Positions 47,201 to 57,700 of a DNA stretch of 64,000 bases are shown in pieces. Within the stretch, counting starts at the first letter, position 1. Every line of letters starts with the position of its first letter. The DNA comes from Poteriospumella lacustris (Eukaryota; Sar; Chrysophyceae; Chromulinales; Dinobryaceae). The stretch is from positions 56,165 through 120,164 of the forward strand of contig SMOI01000084.1 in assembly GCA_008000375.1 (NCBI GenBank). The letters run 5' to 3'. Under the pieces are notes generated by a model. It searched no databases, was not told the origin of the DNA, and worked only from the letters and a program-made list of their open reading frames with translations. The translations under genes were made by a program, and so were the position numbers.

Positions 47201-50200
47201 CGGCTGGACCTGTTGAAAGGCGACCTGTGGTGGGCGCTGATGCGGCTGGGCCGCACGGACTCGCAGCCCGTCCGCGCCATCTGCGTGCGCGCGCTCTCCG
47301 ATCTCTCCGCACCCGTCGACAAGGGCACAGCCCCCGGCGGCGCCATCAACAAAGACGACGAGAAAGTGCAAAGCCAGCTGCGCAACATGCAGGCGCTGCG
47401 CGACCACCACGTGTTGTCGTTCATCCGCGACCTGTCCACCGCCTCGACGCCCGACCTGCTGCAGACGTGTCTCCAGGTCGTGCACAACCTCATGACGCAC
47501 TTCCAGCACCTCAACGAGGCGGCGCCCGGTACCTACGCCACCTCCGTCTCGTCGTACAGCTCCAACGGCTTCAGTGGCACGCGCACCTCGTACAGCCGTC
47601 GCGCCCAGGCGATGTACCAGGCGAATGGTGCGCAGGCCGCCGCGGCGGCGGGGGCGGCCGCACCGCCGGCGCTGGACCCGCTGAAGGCGCTGCAGATCAC
47701 GATCATGCACGAAGTCGTCGCCGCCATTCGCATCGCCGTCGACGCGTTCAACCGCGCGCCCAACATCAAGTGCATGCGCGTGGCGTTGCTGCTGATTCTG
47801 AAGTGCGCGCAGATGCGTATCCCCGGCTGCGAGAACGAGTTCGCCGTCCTCGACGTCGTCGAGAGCCTGCGCAACAAGAAGAAGCAGTGGATCATGCACC
47901 CGGAGTGCCGCGTCTACGTGTCGCGGCTGTGCTACGAGTTGGCGCGCCACCCGTCGCTGGTCAAGGCCATTTCGCTGACGGAGATTGGCGACTGCCTCGC
48001 GGGCACGATCATGTTCCCGGACACGGCCGCGGTGCACCAGAAGACGCTGCCGCCGACGGCGGTGACGACGACGAACATGCAGCAGGCGGGCGACCTGCTC
48101 GAGATGGTCGAGAACGCGCTCAGCGTGTTGATGTCGTATCTGTCCGTCTGCGCCACGGCGGCGGCCTCCGCGAGCAACACCGCCACCGCCGCGGCGGTAG
48201 CCGCCGCCGCGGGCCTCGCGATCGGCGGTGGCGTGGGCGGTGACGAGAAGAACGGCGACCATCACGACGGCGGCGACAGTGTCGCGGGTGGTGGCGGCAG
48301 TGTCGCGAGTGGTGCCGGTGGTGGCGGCGCGAGCAGCGGTGCGGTGGCGGCGACGGCCAGCACGGCGGCGACGTCGATGAACCTGTTGGACGTGATGCAG
48401 ATCATCGTGGGCCTCGAGATGTGGCCCATTCTGATGCACGAGGGCCTCTCGGCGGACTCGAAGATCCTGCCGAAGTCGCCGGCCTTGGGCATCGGGGCCC
48501 TCGTCGCGCTGTTGCAGCATCAGAAGGAGCACCAGAGCGCCCCGAACAACTCCGGCGCGGGCACCGGTGGTGCGACGCCCGGCGGCGCGAACAAGCGCAT
48601 GTCGGTGGCGGTGCCGTCGGGCCTGGCCAGCGCCCACGGCAGCATGATGGCCTCGTCGCAGGCGGCGGCCGCCTTGGCCGCGGTCGCCAACGATGCGGTG
48701 TCTGGTGGCGGTGCGGCGTTGACCCCGCACCCACCGGGCAACATGATCGGTGGCCGCGGTGGTCCACGTCAGACGCTGCACCTGACCGCGTCGATGAACC
48801 TGACGACGGGCGGCGGCGATGGCAACGGCGTCACGGACGCGCTGCAGAACGTGATGGCGGCGAACGCGATGGCGCTGCTCAACAACAACTCGGGCTCGGC
48901 CGTCGCCATCCTGCAGGGCGCCCAGCCGGTGGCGCTGCGTGTGCAGGCGATGGCGCTGACGGTGCTGTCGTACGTCATCGAGGTGCAGCTGCATCAGATG
49001 GCGCTGCCGAAGCCACCGCCACCGGTCGTGACGGCGGCCGCGGCCACGACGGCCGCGGTGACGCCCGGGAAGCCCGCCGGCTCCGGTGTCGCTGCCGCGC
49101 GGCTGTCGACCGCTGCCGCCAACGCCGCCGCGGCGGCGGAGAAAGCGGCGGCGGCTGCCGCAGCCGCGGCTGCTGCCCGTGGACCGGTGATCAACGCGTC
49201 GCTGATCCAGGGCATCGCCCGGCAGGACCTGCTGGACCACCCCGCCACGCGACACAGCGTCCTGACCGTGCTGCACGCCGTGTCGCGCAGTCCGCTGGTC
49301 GCCGGACACCTCGTCACGCCCGATTTCTTTCAGCTCATCGACCGTTTTGTCGCCGGCACCGTCGGCTCGAGCCGTTTCGACAAGGCGCAGGAGTTCGCGA
49401 CGACGATTCTGCGGCACTTGGCCCTCGCGGTGCACGCGGACGCCCGCGGGATGGACGTGCAGCAGCTCAACGCGACGACGACCACGTCCGCCGCCGCCGC
49501 CGCTGCTGCTACCGCCGCCACACCCGGCACCACACCCGCCGCTACCGCTGCCACAGCGACTCCTGCGACGACCGGTGGCACCACGGCCACGAAGCCCGGC
49601 GAGAAGCCCGCCCCTGCCGCTGCCACTGCCGCTACCGCTGCCGTCGCGGAGAAGCCCGCGGAGAAGCCCGCCACGATCGCTCAACGCCTCGTGCTGCTGC
49701 CCAACCACGTGCTGATGGAGTACATCCGCGACCTGATCGACACGCTGTCGGGCCGCGACATCGAACAGGCCGCGCTCAACATCGCCCTCTTCTTCTACCA
49801 CATGGCGCACTTCCTCTCGTACCAGGACCAGTGCCTCAACCCCAAATTCGTCCTCGACATGATCGCGAAGATGTCCACGAACGAGCGCCTCGACAAGGAC
49901 AAGTCGCTCGCGCGCCACGTGAACCAGTACACCATCTCCGTCATCCTCAACCAGTACACCTTCGCCCAGGGCGTCGACCCGGCCTTCGTCCAGCACATGC
50001 TGCAGTCGTTTCAGAACCAAGCCGTGCAACAGGCCCCCGAAACCGTCGCGCAGCTGTCGTACCACGTGATCCCCGAACTGTCCTCGTCGTTGGCGCACCC
50101 GGCGAACTTCGCCAACGTCGCGCAGGTGCTGACGACGTCTCCGTTGTCGGCGATCCTCACGAAGGTCAATCCACCGGCGCCGCACGGGGCGTCCTCTGGC

Positions 50201-51568
50201 GCCACGGCGATTGTCGCCGCGGCCCCCGTCGCCCAAGCGACGCTGTCGCTGTGCACGGCGCCGTCGAACATTCTCCTGCTGGCGACGATGAAGGACCTGC
50301 TGTCGTACAAGAGCATCCTCCTCGTCATTCTCGAGAAGTTCCCCGCGAACTACGACCAGTGGCAGGCCGTGCTCATCTGCGACATCAAGAAGAACGAAAC
50401 GGTCATCCTGAAGCTGTCGTCGCCCAAGCCGGTGATGTGGAAGTCGTTGGACCTCTACTCGCAGGCCTCGTCGTCCTCGTCGGCCACCGCCAACGGTGGT
50501 GGTGGCAGCGGGGCGGGACACCATCGCCAGGGCAGCCACAGCAGCCTCGGCAGTGGCAGCAGTGCGATCGGAGGGGGTGCGCACCACGGCGGTGATGGCA
50601 GCAGTGGCAGCGGTGGCGCGGGTGATGGCGGCTTCGGCAGTGGCGGCGGCGGTGGCGGTGGCGGCAACAACAACGCGGCGGCGACGAGTCACTTCCACGG
50701 CGTCGTGCACGTGTACCACAAGATCCTGCGCCACTTCGACGCGGTCTCCGACTCGATGGTGATGCTGGGCAAGAGCTCCAAGTCGCTGCACACGGGTACC
50801 GGCGACGGGTCGGGCGAGGGCCGTCGGGGCAGCCGCGAAGGCAGAGCCGACGGTGGTGGCGACGGTGCCGACGGAGACGCGGCGGGTGACGACGAAGGCG
50901 AAGGCGGCGGAGGAGGCGCGAACCAGGGCAAGAGCAACAACGGTGGCGGCGGAACGATCACCGAGGGGGAGGACGAGGACGAAGACGAGGACGAGGACGA
51001 CGACCTGCTGAACGACACGGCGCTGAACAGCCCCGTCGCCGTCGGTGGGCGCAAAGAACTCGTCGTCGAAGACGTCACGTCGCCCGGCGGATCGCCGGTG
51101 ATGGCGCGGGGCAAGTCGTATCGCTCTCCGCAGGGCGATGGCGGCGGCATGGTGCTGGGTGTGCCGGGTGCCGACAACGTCGTGTACAGCGACACGGAGA
51201 CGGAGGCCACCGAGACGAGGACGGTGCGGTCCCACGGCGGTGCGAGCGCCAGCAGTGCCCTCAGTGTGCCCGCGACGCCCGCACCGACGGGCGCCAGTGC
51301 TGTGAGTGCCACGGCGAGTCAACAGTCGTTGCCCTCGATCAAAGGCGGCGGAGGCGGCGGCGGTGGTGGGGCCGTGAGCAAGACGCCGTCGGTGAAGTCC
51401 CACGCGACACAACCGGTCGACGACGACGCGGGGCTCTACGACGACGACGACTTCGAAGACGTCGGCAGCAGTCCCGCGAAGAAAGGCGGCGTCGCGGCAG
51501 GAGGCGGAGGCGGAGGCAGTGTGAAGAGCTCAAAGAGCTCGAAGAGTTCGAAAAGCTCCAAGAAATAG
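44267..51568 (+). CDS. Giant armadillo/HEAT-repeat protein
   Basis: One uninterrupted frame encodes 2433 aa from ATG 44267; the frame is open further upstream, so a 5' exon is possible. The N-terminus has charged helices (LEELKRRNDQESLRRYLINE). From about residue 230 to 1300 it is an alpha-helical solenoid of ARM-type repeats (for example SYCMVAISNIAAEPVVRNIL, LAAAYVLYNLSCVPECRADL, HAMRTLCAVDKCAQLLLKED, VICSEAFYNMLCHEPTRLDL), a fold used for protein binding. Low-complexity Ala, Gly and Ser insertions follow. A second conserved block lies near residues 1830-2060 (LMEYIRDLIDTLSGRDIEQA; LSYHVIPELSSSLAHPANFA). The C-terminus is acidic, then Gly/Ser/Lys-rich. No enzyme domain is visible. It probably acts as a cytoskeletal or trafficking scaffold; this is inference from the fold. 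Confidence 0.85.
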   Translation: MLGTPRRQTTAVIALEELKRRNDQESLRRYLINEQCFPSTKDPQNAPITMEELKKLVRIWKLNEQRNFWKTHATVDDIVTALLQHAQQIQNYSNKKPIDQPVKPQPPSESRPSALSARQQLSSTTPLRNFCGLKYFNRETDPAELAISSRFFDFPSVDDKVDSVVTKWRSEDFAMKEEQQHAMDSVSNNGSNNATTNASSSVTTTGKGGKHNHPMVAGMRNKAKLVKQRNLALHLMNYSAHLDFKKTQFTVKSVQTFINVSECDDSKTVSYCMVAISNIAAEPVVRNILFEINAMHKITNMLQHLKGKAAHWAAAILFYYFSCDKETEDRVYSAAHALLQANGASRDPQARLVALYTLNNLMPCIDRQRVAEIIMRVLLNFFDSSIIFQDKDLAMLYLTIMQNMSWFSNVQHVLVSLNIFPLLLKFAQYAINNSKDKATSSSMAGDIAVSVGKILQSFIQLPDQAAHLVNDDFMAVLTTLLHSDNEVVLLQAMRVAVSISALFSLRELLERSTLIKVVCEMLIGRPHLSGLFARESSRFALNITIFKPANTESFSLTSTANATGNVMMSNAEAHPGSPVTTSGPNPHLDGAIGVRYLDANLPEAIFAILRSNNTPTAARASATRALQNVVAYSTNALKLVSRCMEPMIKLLRDSTSDLPTSLAAAYVLYNLSCVPECRADLVDSKVHVKVLEFVSAAKDASLKSAFLQILVQLTTSNVCVADLLKVELIRKVEQLVTVTHTSTVTTSTTNRRGENNVVVKTVVEVVSLGVRRDISLMLLAVLAYAAADLSRENQVTTLQILNRICREPDSDDDIIENCANVLKFISAHYENFEELDQVVRCMLDRGSSQQGAEGAAAASDGAVTVTGNSGVSNAEIADCISTVLYNMTCSERSVSLMLSDATYVNVMIRILRTGKLHVQENIAHAMRTLCAVDKCAQLLLKEDILSDLVVIALLRTSSEEIKVICSEAFYNMLCHEPTRLDLLKGDLWWALMRLGRTDSQPVRAICVRALSDLSAPVDKGTAPGGAINKDDEKVQSQLRNMQALRDHHVLSFIRDLSTASTPDLLQTCLQVVHNLMTHFQHLNEAAPGTYATSVSSYSSNGFSGTRTSYSRRAQAMYQANGAQAAAAAGAAAPPALDPLKALQITIMHEVVAAIRIAVDAFNRAPNIKCMRVALLLILKCAQMRIPGCENEFAVLDVVESLRNKKKQWIMHPECRVYVSRLCYELARHPSLVKAISLTEIGDCLAGTIMFPDTAAVHQKTLPPTAVTTTNMQQAGDLLEMVENALSVLMSYLSVCATAAASASNTATAAAVAAAAGLAIGGGVGGDEKNGDHHDGGDSVAGGGGSVASGAGGGGASSGAVAATASTAATSMNLLDVMQIIVGLEMWPILMHEGLSADSKILPKSPALGIGALVALLQHQKEHQSAPNNSGAGTGGATPGGANKRMSVAVPSGLASAHGSMMASSQAAAALAAVANDAVSGGGAALTPHPPGNMIGGRGGPRQTLHLTASMNLTTGGGDGNGVTDALQNVMAANAMALLNNNSGSAVAILQGAQPVALRVQAMALTVLSYVIEVQLHQMALPKPPPPVVTAAAATTAAVTPGKPAGSGVAAARLSTAAANAAAAAEKAAAAAAAAAAARGPVINASLIQGIARQDLLDHPATRHSVLTVLHAVSRSPLVAGHLVTPDFFQLIDRFVAGTVGSSRFDKAQEFATTILRHLALAVHADARGMDVQQLNATTTTSAAAAAAATAATPGTTPAATAATATPATTGGTTATKPGEKPAPAAATAATAAVAEKPAEKPATIAQRLVLLPNHVLMEYIRDLIDTLSGRDIEQAALNIALFFYHMAHFLSYQDQCLNPKFVLDMIAKMSTNERLDKDKSLARHVNQYTISVILNQYTFAQGVDPAFVQHMLQSFQNQAVQQAPETVAQLSYHVIPELSSSLAHPANFANVAQVLTTSPLSAILTKVNPPAPHGASSGATAIVAAAPVAQATLSLCTAPSNILLLATMKDLLSYKSILLVILEKFPANYDQWQAVLICDIKKNETVILKLSSPKPVMWKSLDLYSQASSSSSATANGGGGSGAGHHRQGSHSSLGSGSSAIGGGAHHGGDGSSGSGGAGDGGFGSGGGGGGGGNNNAAATSHFHGVVHVYHKILRHFDAVSDSMVMLGKSSKSLHTGTGDGSGEGRRGSREGRADGGGDGADGDAAGDDEGEGGGGGANQGKSNNGGGGTITEGEDEDEDEDEDDDLLNDTALNSPVAVGGRKELVVEDVTSPGGSPVMARGKSYRSPQGDGGGMVLGVPGADNVVYSDTETEATETRTVRSHGGASASSALSVPATPAPTGASAVSATASQQSLPSIKGGGGGGGGGAVSKTPSVKSHATQPVDDDAGLYDDDDFEDVGSSPAKKGGVAAGGGGGGSVKSSKSSKSSKSSKK

Positions 51569-51769
51569 AGGTAGACCCGACCATCTCTGACCGATGGTGG
51601 TAGTGGTGGCAGTGGGGTGAGAGTGCAAGTTGTATAATGATTAGGCTGTGCTTTGCTCTGCTTTGCTTTGATTTGATTTGTGTTAGTGGTTCGTTTGCTT
51701 TGTTTTGGTTTACCACGTGAAGTGGCTTTGGTTTGGTTCGCTTTTGGTTTTTGGTTTTTGGTTTTTGGT

Positions 51770-52063
51770 TTTTGTTTTGGTTTTCTTGAGTTTGTAACGC
51801 TCGACCCGCACAGTCGCACCAGCGGCGGCTGTGCGATGGCTAACCGACGTATCGTACAGCAGATCACCTCTGTGTTCCTCTGTTCCACTGTGTGGTAGTG
51901 TTGGCGTTTGGGCTGTACTAGGGGCCGTGCGGTATGCAGTTGGTGGTCCAGGCAGGGCCAGCGAGCAGCGGTGAGGTGTGGGGCTGTAGGTATGGGGGGG
52001 GGGGCAGTGAGGCGGAGAGACACAGAGGCAGGGAGGCGGAGAGGCAGCGGCAGGCGACCGAGT
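51770..52063 (-). repeat. R2 repeat, copy 1 (SINE-like, A-rich tail on the minus strand)
   Basis: About 290 bp matching 53867-54160 in the same orientation with scattered substitutions and indels. Shared blocks include CTTGAGTTTGTAACGCTCGA, CCACTGTGTGGTAGTGTTGG, GCAGCGGTGAGGTGTGGGGC and GCGGAGAGGCAGCGGCAGGC. Read on the minus strand it ends in an A-rich AAAACCAAAAACC stretch, as retroposed elements often do. No protein is encoded by both copies. Confidence 0.8.
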
Positions 52064-52516
52064 CTCGGGAGAGCCAGGCACTTTGGCGATTTTGCGAGAG
52101 GAGGAAGAGCTGGACAAAGACAAAGGTGTGGCTCGTTTGCCGCCAGAGACAGAGGCTTCTCTCACGAACGCGCATTAGTCGGTCTGACTGCGCACAGGTC
52201 AACCCAACAACTGAGTGGCTGGGTGTTGGGCATGATGATGATGACGATCTCGTTGTTGAGAGCCACTCCAATTGACCGAGTCTAGCTGTATTGTGCATTT
52301 GTATTTAATATTTGCAGCGTATATGAAGAAATCAACATAAATAGTTATATTTACAACCAATAACTCTGGTAAGTTAAGTGAATAAGGCCTCCGTTTTCGT
52401 TTTCTTCCCGAGAGTTATGATCGGCGACCAGAACAGGGAACCAGTCCCCCTACTAATCCTCTGGCCCTTCCCCTCGGATGCGTCCCTTTATCATCACAAA
52501 AACTGTCGCCAGCGAC

Positions 52517-52887
52517 CTGTCGACGGGACATCTACGTGCAGCAGCGTGTATTCAACATAGGAAGGTCATCGAACAGACAGCACGGGAACCTGTCCTGTAG
52601 GCGCTGGCGCAAGGAAAACGTCGCGATGTGCGTGTGACTGAAGATGCGTCCCTCGCCGGTAATCTGCCGGAGACAGTTCTGCACCAGCGACAGAGTCGCC
52701 GCCGGCGTCGTTGATACTGGCCTCATTGCCATACTATGGGAATCTTCTTGAGTTGGTGCCTTGCGCCAGCGCCAGCGCCTTGACGTTTTCCTTGCGCCAG
52801 CGCCTACAGGGCTGGTTCCCGTGCTGTCTGTTCGATGGCCTTCCTATGTTGAATACACGCTGCTGCACGTAGATGCCTCGTCGACAG
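52517..52887. repeat. Hairpin element: 106-bp inverted repeat around a 159-bp loop
   Basis: Arms 52517-52622 and 52782-52887 are reverse complements with only a few mismatches (shared core GCAGCAGCGTGTATTCAACA...CAGCACGGGAACC). The loop carries no ORF. The structure resembles a foldback or MITE-like element; no target-site duplication was established. Confidence 0.9.
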
Positions 52888-52984
52888 TCCATCGACGGCC
52901 ACTTGCAACAGTTTCGCTGTCGCTGTCGCTGTTGTTACTATCACAAATTCTTTTTTGTAATGGCGAAAGAAATTGACTTAAGGT

Positions 52985-53572
52985 TTAACTGTTGCGGCAA
53001 TGTCGATCGATGTTTTCCTCGCTCAACAGTAAGTGTCCGTTGCGGCGCGCGTACCATTCCTGCAGATCTCGTTCGCCTTGCAAACGGAGTTCATACTCTT
53101 CATCTCGTTCGCCTTGCCAACGGAGTTCATACTCTTCATCAGCGTACACACTCTCAGATTGGACGTGGTGGGTGCTCGTATTAGTTGCTCTTCGAGATGC
53201 ACTGCGCAGTTGTCGTCCGTAGTTGTCATGGTCAGGCTCGCTGGCACCGGAATCGCGAGAGGATTCGTCGCTGGCGTCTTCATTGGGAACACTGCTCGTG
53301 GCGACATTATCCACCAAGCCTCTGCATCCCCCGCATTCATCCTCTGGATTCAAGCATCCTCCTGCACGAGACTTATAATCGACAAAGGCAAGAGTACCAG
53401 TCAAAGAGCTGATCAACTTATCTCCTGGCACAGGAACTCTGTTCCCTTCAACTGCAATTCCACCACCTTGAAGACAATACCAAGATCGTATCGCCTTTAT
53501 GGCTCGATCCACAGTCCACTCAACCGGACAGGCAAGGACTCGACCCTTGACAGCGATGTCCTTGGTCTCCAT
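52985..53572 (-). CDS. Unknown 195-aa protein with short tandem repeat
   Basis: A single frame starts at ATG 53572 and ends in TAA. Residues about 4-70 (DIAVKGRVLACPVEWTV, AIKAIRSWYCLQGGGIAVEG, LISSLTGTLAFVDY) have the alternation of strands and a helix expected of a small beta-grasp or similar fold, but no family is recognised. A cysteine-containing loop (GGCLNPEDECGGCRG) and an acidic Ser/Asp-rich linker follow. Near residues 147-172 a 12-residue unit (EEYELRWQGERD / EEYELRLQGERD) is repeated in tandem, matching a 36-nt tandem duplication in the DNA. The gene lies between the two R2 repeat copies, so it could be cargo of, or trapped in, a mobile composite. Function unknown. Confidence 0.6.
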   Translation of the reverse strand: METKDIAVKGRVLACPVEWTVDRAIKAIRSWYCLQGGGIAVEGNRVPVPGDKLISSLTGTLAFVDYKSRAGGCLNPEDECGGCRGLVDNVATSSVPNEDASDESSRDSGASEPDHDNYGRQLRSASRRATNTSTHHVQSESVYADEEYELRWQGERDEEYELRLQGERDLQEWYARRNGHLLLSEENIDRHCRNS

Positions 53573-54714
53573 TGCTATTCAATTGTGATTTTCACAACAA
53601 CTGTTGAGGGTTGAATGCATTCAAACCAGGACTGCAAAACGCGTTTCTCGGCCCCGAAAAACGGGGGAAAGAAAGCGGGGATCAAGGAAATCGAGGAAGC
53701 GGTGCGGCTAATGCAATGCTCAATGGCGACTTTCGTCGCCCCAAGAGTGCAGGTAGCACTCACTGCGTCTGGTCTGGACAACAACAACAACAACAACTCG
53801 CACGTGGTCAACAACGCGCCAGCAGTGCTCCTCGTGGACAACAGCGTCCATCCAGCGCCAATGGACGTTGGTTTTGGTTTTTTGTTTTTGTTTTTCTTGA
53901 GTTTGTAACGCTCGACCCGCACAGCGGCGCCAGCGCTAGTGCGATGACTAACCGACGCATCGTATACGTATCACCTCTCTGTTCCACTGTGTGGTAGTGT
54001 TGGCGTTTGGGCAGTGTTAGGGGCCGAGCGGTAGGCGACAGTAGGTGGTCCAGGCAGGACCAAGAGAGCAGCGGTGAGGTGTGGGGCTGTATGTATATAG
54101 TAGACAGAGGCAGAGAGACACAGGAGGCGGAGAGGCAGCGGCAGGCGCAGGGAGGAGGAGAAGCAGTGCGAGCAGGGGGGGGGGTTAAGGTCGCGAGTGA
54201 GTTACACAGGTCGGAGAGACCATCAAAACAACAGACAGGTACGTGGATGGACAGAGACATGTGCCAGGGTGAGGCGGCGGACATGCGGAGGGGGGAGGGG
54301 TACATATGCATCGACGTGCACCCCACGCGACAGCGGGGCGACGGGAGACGCAGAAAGAGACAAAGCCAATAAAAGAAGAAACCACCGCAACAGCGACAGC
54401 AGCAATAGCAACAGCCGCAGCCGCGAGAAGAGAACTGCAACGGCAACGGGAGGAGCGGAGGTGAAGAGGTGCGACGAGGAGAAACAAAAGACAGCGGAGA
54501 GCGCCGTGCAGGCGGATGGAGATCGAGAGTCACGAACGGGTGGTGAATGGGCCGCGAAGGTGTGGGGACTCGCAGCGGCGGATGGGACGCACACACGGTC
54601 CTGACGCGGACGGTGTGTGGCAAAGAGACGATCACGGACGGGGAGCGGGTGGGTGAGCAATGGAGGGTCAGGAGATGGGGCAGGGGGGTGGTGAATGAAC
54701 AGGCGTTTGCGCGT
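53573..54714. other. Intergenic region upstream of the 195-aa ORF and downstream of the transhydrogenase
   Basis: Holds R2 copy 2, a G9 homopolymer near 54177-54185 and purine-rich low-complexity DNA. The 3' end of the transhydrogenase transcript lies in the right part. No other gene is seen. Confidence 0.55.
53867..54160 (-). repeat. R2 repeat, copy 2
   Basis: Second copy of the element described at 51770-52063, about 2.1 kb away in direct orientation, with a T-rich (plus) / A-rich (minus) border at about 53867-53897. The two copies enclose the hairpin and the 195-aa ORF. Confidence 0.8.
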
Positions 54715-57700
54715 TTACTTCAGCAAATCGTTGCGAATCGCCTCGCAGGTCTTCTTCGCATCACCCAGCAACATATCCGTGTTCGACTTGTAGAAGACCG
54801 GGTTGTCCACACCGGCGTAACCCGACGCCATCGAACGCTTCATGAACACCGTATGCTTGCTGCGCCAGACCTGAATGACGGGCATACCCGCAATAGCCGA
54901 CGCGGGGTCTTCTTCCGCCGCGGAGTTGACCGTGTCATTCGCACCGATGACCATCGTGACGTCGACGTTGTCCATCTCCTCGTTGATCTCTTCCATCTCG
55001 AAGACCATGTCGTACGGCACGCCGGCCTCGGCCAACATCACATTCAATTGACCAGGCATACGACCCGCCACGGGGTGCACCGCGAACTTGACATCTTTGC
55101 CCTGCTTGCGCAGATACAAGGCGATGTCTGCGACCACACCGGCCGCTTGAGCGACGGCCAGACCGTACCCAGGCACAATGACAACCTTCTCCGCGTTACG
55201 AAGCGCTTCAGCGGTGTTGTTGACATCGATTTCCGTGTGAATCTTCACTTCTTTCTTCGCGTTGGGGTCGACAGCTGGCGCCGTGCCCGTGCCAAAGCCA
55301 CCCAAGATGACGTTGGGCAACGAGCGGTTCATCGCGTCACACATCACACGCGTCAGGAAGGCACCCGACGAGCCGATCAACGCACCGACCACCGTCAACA
55401 AGGGCTGGTCCAAGATGAAACCCTCCGCGCACAACGCCCAACCGGAATACGAGTTCAGCAGTGTGATCACCACAGGCATATCGGCGCCACCGATGCTGTG
55501 AGTCATGTGGAGACCCAAGAGGCCCGACGAGACCACACCGGTTCCCAGCGACAATGCCGCCATCGTTGGATCACCCGTGATGCAGAAGCCGGCCAAACCC
55601 GCAATGGAGGAGGCACCCAGTGCCATGTTGATTTGATCACGACCGGGCAACTGCAACGGGGCACTGCTGATGCTGCCGGCCAATTTGCCATAGGCGATCA
55701 CACTGCCCGTCGCGGTGATGGAACCCATCCAGGCGCCGAGGTACGTGGACACGTTGTGGAACGTTGACGCGACCGTCGCAGGGTCATGGGCCATGAAGTC
55801 ACCGACAGCTGTGCAGGCTGCAGCTAAGCCGACCAACGAGTGGAAGCCTGCGACAGCCTGTGGCAATTCCGTGGGACCGATCTTCGTAGACAGCCAATAA
55901 CCAACTGCACCACCACCACCGCCCAACATCATCAACTGGCCGTAGGTGGCAATGTCCGCAGGGTTCATGTAGGCCAATGTCGCCGCCAAACCAGTGCCGA
56001 TACCGGACATACCCACGGCGATACCCAAACGCGCCGTTTGTTGCGACGAGAGACACGAAATGCCACCGACGCAGCCCAACGCAGAGCCCAGAGCCAACAT
56101 AGGTGCCAAGGACGCGGGATTCAACCCCGATGCAAACAAGGCACCGCTACCCGCGACAGCGACGGCACCAGGCAACAGGTAATACTCGTTGAACTCCGCC
56201 GGATCATCGGGACGACGGAACATGTCCAACATCTTCTTCGTCACAATGGAACCTCCCGTCAGGTTCACCGCCGACAAACCGACCGCCAGGGCCGCCAAGC
56301 CCTGGGGCACTGTGTGAGGAATCAATCCACCTCCGAGCTGCAGCATACCACCGACAATGGTCATACCCGAGATGGCGTTGGTCATCGCCATCAAAGGTGA
56401 ATGCAACGAGTGCGTCACGCCCTGGACACAGCTGTTGCCCACCCAACACGACAAGGCAAACGTCGTCATCATCGGCGCGTTGGGCACCATGGAGGCCAAT
56501 CCCAAGGCGGTGGTGGTGCCTGCCGTGGTAAACATGGCATTGCGCCAGTAATCCGCCTGAATTTGTTGCGGAGTCTTGACCACCTTCTCCTTCTCGTGTC
56601 CCTTCGGCTTCGTTCCCGGAGGTGGCGATGTTTGGACGTTCGGAGGAGGCACATACGGAGGCAAGGCTTCACCTTGATTCACGACGCAAATGGAACGCAC
56701 CGCAGGATCCTCCAGATTCACGTGGTACTTCTTCGTCGTCTTGTCCTCCATCGACAACAACAAGTTGGTGACGTTGCCACCGAACAAATACGATGCAGTG
56801 GTCGCCATACGGCTTTCCATATTGGTATAGCCCACGCAGGTAACACCGCCATGTTGTACGACCTTGCCAGAAACAGTAGTTTCCACGTTACCACCCGAGG
56901 CCGCAGCCAAATCCACGGTAACACCACCGAAAGGCATCGCTTCGACCATGTTCTTCTTGATCAAGACCGGCGCTTTCTTGCCAGGAATCAACGCCGTAGT
57001 GATGATAACATCAAAGTTCTTGCATTCTTCCAACAGCATCTTGTTGGCCGCTTCGAACCATTCAGGAGACATTTCCTTCGCGTAACCGCCAGCTCCGGAT
57101 CCATCTTCCGCCACAGCCACCTCCAAAAACTTGGCACCGCAACTTTCCACCTGCTCCTTGGCAGCTGCACGGACGTCGAAGCCGTAGACAATCGCACCTT
57201 TCTTCTTGGCTAATTGAATAGCTGCGAGTCCTGCAACACCCGCACCAACGACCAACACTTTCGCAGGCTGAATTTTACCTGCTGCGGTCATTTGACCGGC
57301 GAAAGGGCGTTGCAAGTGATGCGCCGCCTCAATAACCGCACGGTAGCCAGCTACATTCGCTTGAGATGACAGGACATCAAACGCTTGTCCTCGAGACAAC
57401 GTTCTCATTAAAGAGTCAAGCGAGAACACAGTCGCCTTTTGCTTCACCAACTGATTCATCAATTCGGTGTTAACGCGGGGCTGAATAATCGATACAATGG
57501 AACGGTTCTCGATTTTAGTAGCCTCCGCAAGAGTAGGAGGTCGGACTTTTGCAACAATTTCAGCTTTCCATGCGTCTTCGGCCTTCACAATCTTGGCACC
57601 AGCCTTGGTGTATAGCTCATCGCTGTAGCCTGAGCCAACACCCGCCCCATTCTCAATCAAAATAGTCGCACCAGCTTTGGTGAGCTTCGTGACATTTACT

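Larger units (their letters stand above)
51569..52984. other. Repeat-rich intergenic region
   Basis: Contains the first copy of the R2 direct repeat, a TTTTTGG heptamer run near 51741-51785, and the 106-bp-arm hairpin at 52517-52887. No gene is recognised. Frames across it are short and read repeat sequence. Confidence 0.6.

Noticed and set aside
46091-51412. Minus-strand frame of 1773 codons opposite the armadillo gene
   Set aside because: Arg/His-rich shadow of a clear armadillo-repeat coding strand.
51770-54160. R2 pair as LTRs of a retrotransposon
   Set aside because: No TG...CA ends, primer-binding site or polymerase coding sequence are seen; only a direct-repeat relationship is supported.
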